From Lachnospiraceae bacterium (GTDB lineage: Bacteria > Bacillota > Clostridia > Lachnospirales > Lachnospiraceae), in contig JAIKXK010000015.1 of the NCBI GenBank assembly GCA_024684155.1, forward strand, positions 1 to 6,659: DNA of 6,659 bases. The letters are read 5' to 3'. Shown in pieces: positions 1 to 4,981 of the stretch. A model generated the notes under the pieces. That model saw only the letters and a list, made by a program, of their open reading frames with translations. It was not told the origin of the DNA and made no database searches. The position numbers and the translations under genes were made by a program. Position 1 is the stretch's first letter. Each line of letters opens with the position of its first letter.

Positions 1-218
1 TTCCAGGAATTCGCGCAGCAGTTTGTTCAGATCCTACTACAGCTCGTCTTGTAAAACAGCATAACAATGCAAACATCATTGCGTTTGGTGCACGTATTGT
101 GGGAAGTGAAGCTGCAAAGGACATTTTAGATGCTTATATGATTGCAGAGTTTGAGGGCGGACGTCATCAGGAACGTATTGATCTAATTACAGAAATTGAA
201 AAGAAACATTCGAAATAG
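1..218 (+). CDS. rpiB: Ribose-5-phosphate isomerase B family protein, 3' end (partial)
   Basis: Only the last 71 codons are present (reading from base 3, TAG stop at 216-218), about half of a usual RpiB of roughly 145 residues. The visible part has the family's C-terminal signature: GIRAAVCSD, the QHNNANII segment carrying the His-Asn pair of the active site, FGARIVG, and the EGGRHQERI tail with two arginines four residues apart that bind the phosphate in characterised RpiB. The nucleophilic cysteine lies upstream of the window and cannot be checked. RpiB interconverts ribose 5-phosphate and ribulose 5-phosphate in the cytoplasm. Relatives in erythritol and threitol catabolism act instead on D-erythrulose 4-phosphate to give D-erythrose 4-phosphate. 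The EGGRH ending argues against a LacA/LacB galactose-6-phosphate isomerase subunit. No strong terminator follows the stop. The family call is secure, but the physiological substrate is not. Confidence 0.93.
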   Translation, partial: PGIRAAVCSDPTTARLVKQHNNANIIAFGARIVGSEAAKDILDAYMIAEFEGGRHQERIDLITEIEKKHSK

Positions 219-255
219 AAAGTAAAAAAATGCTTTCCTGTATAAAAATAAACGA

Positions 256-284
256 TTGAGAATATTAAGTAAGATAGCTATGAT
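256..284 (+). promoter_or_regulatory. Predicted sigma-A promoter of the DUF3237-like gene
   Basis: TTGAGA at 256-261 and TATGAT at 279-284 are separated by exactly 17 bp, so both hexamers match the housekeeping consensus well. The start of transcription would fall near 290, leaving a short leader of about 24 nt with the ribosome binding site GGAGG at 302-306. This suggests the small gene is expressed on its own and not only by read-through from rpiB. It is a prediction from pattern alone. Confidence 0.6.
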
Positions 285-294
285 AGTTCTATCA
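281..294. promoter_or_regulatory. Palindrome TGATAG-TT-CTATCA over the -10/start region (candidate operator)
   Basis: Two perfect 6-bp arms flank a 2-bp centre and overlap the last four bases of the predicted -10 box and the likely transcription start. A protein bound here would block the promoter, so a repressor operator is plausible. The site is short, and chance occurrence in AT-rich DNA is possible. The same motif was not seen in the other intergenic regions of the window. Confidence 0.35.
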
Positions 295-313
295 AATCAA
301 TGGAGGTATCACT

Positions 314-694
314 ATGGAACTTTTAATGAAAATAGATATCGTTCTTTCTACTACAGAAGTAGTAGAAGGTAAGCATCAAAAAATATGTATGATAGATTTT
401 ACAGGAAAGGCAAGTGGACCATATTTTACTGGTGAAGTAATCGGCACAGGAGTAGATACTCAATTTATTAAAAATGGAGTTACGAATTTGTCAGCCCGAT
501 ATATGTTAGAGGGTACAGATGCAAATAATGAACCATGCAGAGTTTTTATCGAAAATAATGGAGATGATTTTTCAAATTGTAAACCTCAGATTGTTACAGA
601 TTCTAAGTTACTAGCAGATTGGGAAACATCAGATTTACGTGCGACAGTTACTCCTGGCGATGGAGGAGTTACCATTCATATATATAAACTATAA
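314..694 (+). CDS. Small DUF3237-like (UPF0311) beta-barrel protein, function unknown
   Basis: This is a complete 126-residue protein with no signal peptide or membrane segment, so it is probably cytoplasmic. The start at 314 is favoured by GGAGG at 302-306, 7 nt upstream; the internal Met at residue 5 has no such site. The alternating hydrophobic pattern is all-beta. The segments GPYFTGEVIGTGVDTQ (35-50), SARYMLEGTD (60-69) and VFIENNG (77-83) resemble the DUF3237 pattern of a G-x-F-x-G-x-V-x-x-G-x-D strand, a 'ARY-L' strand and an 'I-V-N-G' strand. A second conserved-looking block is at 92-121 (IVTD, the DWET stretch, DGGVTI). DUF3237 proteins have no established enzymatic role, and none is proposed here. 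The gene has its own promoter and terminator and lies between rpiB and a convergent regulator gene, so it forms a single-gene unit. The family assignment is from memory of the motif pattern and is moderate. Confidence 0.62.
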   Translation: MELLMKIDIVLSTTEVVEGKHQKICMIDFTGKASGPYFTGEVIGTGVDTQFIKNGVTNLSARYMLEGTDANNEPCRVFIENNGDDFSNCKPQIVTDSKLLADWETSDLRATVTPGDGGVTIHIYKL

Positions 695-734
695 AAAGAG
701 GGTGCATATCAAATTGATATGCACCTTCTTTTTT
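693..734. terminator. Bidirectional intrinsic terminator between convergent genes
   Basis: A perfect 11-bp stem (701-711 GGTGCATATCA pairing with 715-725) closes a 3-nt AAT loop. The stem extends through a G-T wobble (700/726) into an A-rich left flank and a T-rich right flank (TTCTTTTTT, 726-734). Read on the plus strand, the hairpin is followed by a T-tract just after the DUF3237-like stop. Read on the minus strand, it is followed by CTCTTTTT and ends transcription of the AraC-type regulator gene, whose stop is 44 bp away. This is the clearest terminator in the window. Confidence 0.9.
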
Positions 735-777
735 GTATTTATTAGGTAAATGTTTATCAGGTAAAGGATTGTAAATG

Positions 778-1773
778 TTAAAAAACAATCGAATTTAGTA
801 AGGCTTTTCGATAGTTTAAAGGCGTTAGACCAGTATTCTTTTTGAATATTTTAATGAAATAACCGGTATCTTCATAATTTAAGATTTCACTTATTTTATT
901 TATACTTACGTAGTTTTCCTTTAAGAGTACTTTAGCATCATCGATTTTGATTCGCGTAATGAGGTTATTGTACCCTTCGCCCAATTCCTTAGAAAAAAGA
1001 CGACTAAGATAACTAGGTGTGATATGGCAATGATCTGCTGTTTCACTTAAAGTAGGATAAAAATGTTTGTCAGAAAAAATATACTCAAGTGCTAACTTTA
1101 AAACATGTGAAAGATATGGATATTTTCCATTTGTTTTTTTTATTATTAATTCTTGAGTTGTTGGCTGTATTGTTGGTGGTATGGAAACATTCGATGATAA
1201 ATTATCCTGATAAGCGGGCAAGGCACTCGTTATCTTTTTGTTTCGCAAAAAAGATGAACTTCGTTCATGACTGATAAAGTCACAAAGAGAAGCTAATGCA
1301 GTTGCAGCAGTTTCGATTTGTTTTAAATTCATTATAGGTAGTGAAGCGTAATCCCTGGATAATTCCTGATGTATTCTATTGATAGTTTCCTGGTGAGGAA
1401 GTTGTATAATATTTTCGATGTCAGAAGCATCATCACTTGCGATACAAACCTGGCCTGCCATAAGTGCTCCGATGTATTGGTGATCGATTACGATAGGAAT
1501 CGCAATATCAATGATTCCCAAAAAGCACTTATAAATATAAGGCTTTCCAATTCTTAAAGCTTCAAATCCGCCTCGGGCATCACATTTTCTACAATATCTG
1601 GACCATTCGGGATTCTTTCTCACCTTTGCGCAAAATTCGTGACACCCACTGTGCTTTGATACAGGTGTACCATCATGATTTACACATACTAAGGATAGTT
1701 GTGTGACTTCAGTGAAAGAATCTTGTAACGCTTCCCATTTTTGTGTTGATACAATTTCATTTAATTTGTTCAT
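778..1773 (-). CDS. AraC-family transcriptional regulator with N-terminal PocR sensory domain
   Basis: The protein has 331 residues. About residues 8-170 form a PocR domain, a family known or predicted to sense small diols and polyols such as 1,2-propanediol and glycerol. It shows the typical cysteine set C44, C48, C61, C64 and C83 within H-S-x-C-x-x-x-C, Y-C-R-x-C-D-x-x-G-G and the Y-x-C-F-x-G-x-x-D-I-A-x-P-I strand. After a variable linker (about 171-215) comes a C-terminal AraC/XylS DNA-binding domain with two helix-turn-helix units: 241-265 (LSETADHCHITPSYLSRLF) and 290-323 (ISEILNYEDTGYFIKIFKKNTGLTP). The start has GGGAG about 10 nt upstream. The gene is divergent from the dehydrogenase-kinase operon, the usual place for its activator, and the shared 183-bp spacer has direct repeats that could be its sites. 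Ligand and sign of control are inferred. It differs from the sigma-54-type DhaR, having no AAA+ domain. Confidence 0.93.
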   Translation of the reverse strand: MNKLNEIVSTQKWEALQDSFTEVTQLSLVCVNHDGTPVSKHSGCHEFCAKVRKNPEWSRYCRKCDARGGFEALRIGKPYIYKCFLGIIDIAIPIVIDHQYIGALMAGQVCIASDDASDIENIIQLPHQETINRIHQELSRDYASLPIMNLKQIETAATALASLCDFISHERSSSFLRNKKITSALPAYQDNLSSNVSIPPTIQPTTQELIIKKTNGKYPYLSHVLKLALEYIFSDKHFYPTLSETADHCHITPSYLSRLFSKELGEGYNNLITRIKIDDAKVLLKENYVSINKISEILNYEDTGYFIKIFKKNTGLTPLNYRKALLNSIVF

Positions 1774-1793
1774 ACTTTAAATTCTCCCGTTCA

Positions 1794-1847
1794 AAAAAAT
1801 ACGATAATTCCATAAAAGTGAAAAAATACGATAAATAACTACGATAA
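1794..1847. promoter_or_regulatory. Three TACGATAA direct repeats (candidate AraC/PocR-regulator sites)
   Basis: TACGATAA occurs at 1800-1807, 1827-1834 and 1840-1847, all in the same orientation. The first two share a longer 14-bp match, AAAAAATACGATAA (1794-1807 and 1821-1834), 27 bp apart; the third follows at 13 bp. The octamer was not noticed in the other intergenic regions. The last copy ends 9 bp before the predicted -35 box of the dehydrogenase operon, where AraC-type activators often bind direct repeats. The array also lies where the regulator's own promoter must be, so autoregulation is possible. No convincing minus-strand promoter could be picked out there. The role is inferred from position. 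Confidence 0.5.
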
Positions 1848-1856
1848 TAGTACAAA

Positions 1857-1885
1857 TTTTCATATAGAAATTCTGAAAATATCAT
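1857..1885 (+). promoter_or_regulatory. Predicted promoter of the dehydrogenase-kinase operon
   Basis: TTTTCA (1857-1862, 4 of 6 consensus positions) and TATCAT (1880-1885, 5 of 6) are spaced by 17 bp. The poor -35 hexamer fits a promoter that needs an activator, and the TACGATAA repeats sit directly upstream. The start would be near 1892, giving a leader of about 65 nt that contains the 20-bp palindrome. Confidence 0.45.
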
Positions 1886-1907
1886 AGTAGGATGTAAATA
1901 GTTTAAA

Positions 1908-1927
1908 TGAAAACAATTTTGTTTTCA
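1908..1927. promoter_or_regulatory. Perfect 20-bp palindrome in the operon leader (candidate operator)
   Basis: TGAAAACAA (1908-1916) and TTGTTTTCA (1919-1927) are exact reverse complements around a TT centre. The site lies downstream of the predicted transcription start and 15 bp before the AAAGGAGG ribosome binding site of the dehydrogenase gene (1942-1949). It could be a roadblock operator for a second, repressing regulator. It has the TG...CA ends of catabolite-control sites but lacks the central CG spacing of a classical CcpA box, so that label is not given. It is not a terminator, as no T-tract follows. Confidence 0.5.
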
Positions 1928-1956
1928 ATCAAAACATTTATAAAGGAGGAAAAAAT

Positions 1957-3093
1957 ATGAGAAAGGCATTTATTTGTCCTACAAAGTATGTACAGGGGGA
2001 GGATGAAATTAAGAACTTAGGTTATTTTGTAAAAACCTTTGGCGACACAGCTCTTTTAATTGCACATCCTGATGATGTGGAGAGAGTAAAAGACAAGTTA
2101 GACGCGACAACAGAAAAATATGGGGTATCTTTTGTGACAAGTGAGTTCAATGGTGAATGTTCTCGCAGAGAAGTTGAAAGATTACAAAAAGTAGCAGAAG
2201 AAAAAAAGTGTAAATGCACAATTGGTTTAGGCGGTGGAAAGGCAATTGATACTGCAAAATGTGTAGCAGAAGGAGAAGCTTTGATTATTGTTCCTACAAT
2301 TGCAGCAACCGATGCTCCTACAAGTCATTCAGCTGTTTTATATACACCTGAAGGCGTATTTGATGATTACGCATATTTTAAACAGAGCCCAAGCGTTGTT
2401 TTAATTGATACAACGGTAATTGCGAATGCTCCAACTAGATTTTTAGTATCAGGAATGGGAGATGCATTATCTACTTATTTCGAAGCTCGTGCGAATGTTC
2501 GTTCTTTCACAAAAGTAAACGCTGGCTTACCTTGTGGTGTAAGAGAAGGAAAATGCGGAGAAGCAAAAGGAACAAAGGCTGCATTTGCTTTAGCATCACT
2601 ATGTTATGAAACACTTTTAGAAGATGGTGTAAAGGCAAAAATTGCATGTGATGAAAACGTAGTAACAGCAGCAATGGAAAATATTATTGAAGCAAATATT
2701 TTACTATCCGGACTTGGATTTGAATCTGGCGGTCTGGGCGCAGCACATGCGATTCATGATGGATTTACGATTCTTGAAGGTACACATAAATACATGCATG
2801 GAGAAAAAGTTGCATTTGGAACTCTTTGCCAGTTAGTACTTGAAAATGCACCATCTGAAGAAATTACTGAAGTATTGGATTTTTGTAGTTCTGTAGGATT
2901 ACCTGTCTGCTTTGAGGATATCGGTGTGGATTCATACACAAAAGAAGAAATCGTTAAAGTAGCAGAAAAAGCATGTGAGGCCGATGAATCTATCCATGCA
3001 ATGCCATTCCCAGTGACATTGGATATGTGTGTTTCTGCGATTATGGCAGCAGACAAGTTAGGTCGTGCTTATAAAGAAGGAAAACTGAGTTAA
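1957..3093 (+). CDS. gldA: Glycerol dehydrogenase-like metal-dependent polyol dehydrogenase
   Basis: This 378-residue member of the iron-containing (group III) alcohol dehydrogenase superfamily would oxidise glycerol to dihydroxyacetone with NAD+ in the cytoplasm. Visible hallmarks are the dinucleotide-binding GLGGGKAIDTAK (90-101), PTIAATDAPTS (113-123), GMGDA with metal ligand D169, and GLGFESGGLGAAHAIHDGF with ligand H264. The third ligand is H281 in HGEKVAFG. These correspond to the Asp-His-His zinc set of classical GldA. AAAGGAGG 7 nt before the ATG fixes the start. Compared with textbook GldA (about 365-370 residues), the stretch after EARA (about 181-206) appears roughly 12 residues longer and has two cysteines (C193, C200). 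Downstream, the kinase gene begins 9 bp after this stop, so dehydrogenase and kinase products act in sequence. A longer polyol such as erythritol or threitol is an alternative substrate. Confidence 0.92.
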   Translation: MRKAFICPTKYVQGEDEIKNLGYFVKTFGDTALLIAHPDDVERVKDKLDATTEKYGVSFVTSEFNGECSRREVERLQKVAEEKKCKCTIGLGGGKAIDTAKCVAEGEALIIVPTIAATDAPTSHSAVLYTPEGVFDDYAYFKQSPSVVLIDTTVIANAPTRFLVSGMGDALSTYFEARANVRSFTKVNAGLPCGVREGKCGEAKGTKAAFALASLCYETLLEDGVKAKIACDENVVTAAMENIIEANILLSGLGFESGGLGAAHAIHDGFTILEGTHKYMHGEKVAFGTLCQLVLENAPSEEITEVLDFCSSVGLPVCFEDIGVDSYTKEEIVKVAEKACEADESIHAMPFPVTLDMCVSAIMAADKLGRAYKEGKLS

Positions 3094-3102
3094 GGAGAAA
3101 TC

Positions 3103-4857
3103 ATGAAAAAGATAATTAATAAGCCTGAGACTGTTGTGGTTGAAATGTGTAATGGAATTGCAATGGCTCATCCAGAATTAGAATTTGTTCAAAAATATAA
3201 AATCATAAAGAAAAAAGATATTAATAAAAATAAAGTTAGCTTAATTTCCGGAGGCGGTAGTGGACATGAACCGGCTCATGCAGGTTTTGTTGGTAAGGGA
3301 ATGCTCGATGCTGCAGTTTGCGGTGATGTATTCGCATCTCCATCCCAGATTCAAGTGTATCGTGCGATTGAAAAAACAGCATCTGATAAGGGTACATTAT
3401 TAATTATTAAAAACTACTCCGGGGATATGATGAACTTTAAAAACGCAGCAGCCCTGGCAGAGGAAGATGGACTGACAGTTGACTATGTAAAGGTAGAGGA
3501 TGATATTGCAGTACAGGATTCACTTTATACAGTGGGAAGACGAGGTGTTGCCGGAACAGTTTTGGTTCATAAATGTGCAGGTGCTGCGGCTGAGCGTGGA
3601 CTTGATTTATCCGATGTAAAAAAAATCGCACAAAAAGCAGCAGATAATGTGAGAACAATTGGATTTGCGTACACTTCGTGTACAGTGCCAGCTGCTGGAA
3701 AACCAACCTTTGAAATAGAAGATGATGAAATGGAATACGGCGTTGGAATTCATGGCGAACCTGGAATTAAGAGAGAAAAAATTATTCCAGCGGATGAATT
3801 GGCTGAACGTATGACAAGTGCATTAGTAGACGAATTATCTTTAAACAATAATTCTGAGATTACGTTATTAATTAATGGATTTGGAGGATCTCCATTACAG
3901 GAGTTGTATTTGCTGAACAATTCTGTTCAAAAAGCATTGGATAAAAGAGGAATCAAGGTATATAGAACCTTTGTAGGAAACTATATGACTTCTATTGATA
4001 TGGCAGGTGCTTCAGTTTCTGTTTTAAAAATGGATGATAGCTTAAAGTCATTTATCGATGCAAAATCAGATGCACCAGCTTTTAAAGTTGATGGTGCAGT
4101 TCCATCGATTCCATATTGCAATATGGTAGAAGTATCGGAAGAAGATAAAGAGGTAAGTAGTGAAATGTATACCTCTAAAGAAGCAGCTGTCGTAGAAAAT
4201 GACATAATCACATTAGACAATATTGTTTACATTGTTGATAAGATGGCAGAAGTAATTATCGACAATGAGGTTAGCTTTTGCGAATTAGATGCTCATGCTG
4301 GTGACGGAGATTTTGGTATGTCTGTTGCAAAAGGATTTAAGCAGTTAAAGAGAGAATGGAAGAATCTGGTATCTGAGGATAATGATACAATTGGAAAATT
4401 CTTAGGTGCTGCAGGCATGATTATTATGGAATACTGTGGTGGTGCTTCAGGCCCAATCTGGGGATCTGCATTCCGTTATGCTGCAAAATCAGCTGGAGAT
4501 ATAAAGGAAATGAATCGCCAGGAATTTGCAGAAATGCTACAGGCAGCAGTAGAAGGAATTCAAAAAACAGGAGAAAGATCTTTTGGAAGAGGTGCAGTAG
4601 TAGGTGACAAGACATTAATTGATGCTATGGTACCATGTGCTGATACTTGGACAAATGAAGCAATTATGCCAATTAATGTAATATTTACTCATGCTGCAAA
4701 AGCTGCTGTTGCTGGAGCTGAGGCTACTGCAGAGCATGTCGCTCATATGGGAAGAGCAGGTACAGTTGGAGAAAGATCTATCGGATATCCTGATGCAGGT
4801 GCATATGCCCTGGGCAAGATTTTTACTGAAATAACGGATTCGTTAGATTTTATATAA
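3103..4857 (+). CDS. dhaKL: Single-chain dihydroxyacetone kinase (DhaK-DhaL fusion, probably ATP-dependent)
   Basis: This 584-residue protein is close in length to the Citrobacter-type fused kinases of about 550-575. The DhaK domain (about 1-335) carries GGGSGHEP with H55, the KNYSGD segment with K103 and D108, and GVGIHGEPG with H217, the histidine that holds dihydroxyacetone covalently. An acidic linker (about 340-366) leads to the DhaL domain (about 367-584). This has LDAHAGDGDFG with metal-binding D396, D401 and D403, then CGGASGPIWG (445-454), GDKTLIDAMVP (501-511) and GRAGTVGERSIGYPDAGA (550-567). It phosphorylates dihydroxyacetone to dihydroxyacetone phosphate. The fused form normally uses ATP, unlike split DhaK/DhaL/DhaM systems that use the phosphotransferase system, and no DhaM is encoded here. 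The AAGGAG site overlaps the upstream stop codon, showing tight co-expression with the dehydrogenase. D- or L-erythrulose kinase is a possible alternative, since those enzymes belong to this family. Confidence 0.95.
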   Translation: MKKIINKPETVVVEMCNGIAMAHPELEFVQKYKIIKKKDINKNKVSLISGGGSGHEPAHAGFVGKGMLDAAVCGDVFASPSQIQVYRAIEKTASDKGTLLIIKNYSGDMMNFKNAAALAEEDGLTVDYVKVEDDIAVQDSLYTVGRRGVAGTVLVHKCAGAAAERGLDLSDVKKIAQKAADNVRTIGFAYTSCTVPAAGKPTFEIEDDEMEYGVGIHGEPGIKREKIIPADELAERMTSALVDELSLNNNSEITLLINGFGGSPLQELYLLNNSVQKALDKRGIKVYRTFVGNYMTSIDMAGASVSVLKMDDSLKSFIDAKSDAPAFKVDGAVPSIPYCNMVEVSEEDKEVSSEMYTSKEAAVVENDIITLDNIVYIVDKMAEVIIDNEVSFCELDAHAGDGDFGMSVAKGFKQLKREWKNLVSEDNDTIGKFLGAAGMIIMEYCGGASGPIWGSAFRYAAKSAGDIKEMNRQEFAEMLQAAVEGIQKTGERSFGRGAVVGDKTLIDAMVPCADTWTNEAIMPINVIFTHAAKAAVAGAEATAEHVAHMGRAGTVGERSIGYPDAGAYALGKIFTEITDSLDFI

Positions 4858-4890
4858 TTGTACATAACTGTTTATAAATAAACAAAATAG

Positions 4891-4919
4891 TTGTTATTTG
4901 AAATAAAATGGCATATAAT
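4891..4919 (+). promoter_or_regulatory. Predicted sigma-A promoter of the membrane hydrolase gene
   Basis: TTGTTA (4891-4896) and a perfect TATAAT (4914-4919) are 17 bp apart. The start would be near 4926, giving a leader of about 56 nt. A short inverted repeat, AATGG (4907-4911) and CCATT (4922-4926), brackets the -10 box and might be a weak operator. No T-tailed hairpin separates the kinase gene from this promoter, so read-through from the operon is also possible. Confidence 0.6.
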
Positions 4920-4981
4920 TTCCATTGAAAATAAGTAGTAGGATTAATTTTCATTTTTTAAGGGTTATAGGAGGTTATTAA

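Noticed and set aside
218..240. Possible terminator hairpin GAAAG...CTTTC after the rpiB stop
   Set aside because: There are only five pairs around a 10-nt A-rich loop and no T-tract follows, so it is too weak to call.
741..767. Imperfect direct repeat ATTAGGTAAATG / ATCAGGTAAAGG between the terminator and the regulator stop
   Set aside because: It is short, imperfect and located downstream of both genes; no role is suggested by position.
1089..1557. Two plus-strand open frames of about 60 codons (1089-1274 and 1369-1557) antisense to the regulator gene
   Set aside because: Both are fully inside the PocR/AraC coding region, lack good ribosome binding sites and resemble no known protein.
1908..1927. 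Considered as a classical CcpA catabolite-response element
   Set aside because: The central CG and the 14-bp spacing of the TG...CA ends are missing; only a generic palindrome is supported.
1774..1956. Riboswitch or structured leader ahead of the dehydrogenase gene
   Set aside because: The predicted leader is only about 65 nt and very AT-rich, and contains no recognisable aptamer pattern beyond the palindrome.
2022..2219. Minus-strand open frame inside the dehydrogenase gene, and similar ones at 2754-3056, 3437-3706, 3981-4220 and 4424-4615
   Set aside because: They lie antisense to well-supported genes, have compositions expected of shadow frames, and show no recognisable domains.
4870..4883. 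Inverted repeat GTTTAT-AA-ATAAAC after the kinase gene, considered as a terminator
   Set aside because: It is made almost only of A-T pairs with no T-tract after it, and probably reflects AT-rich spacer composition.
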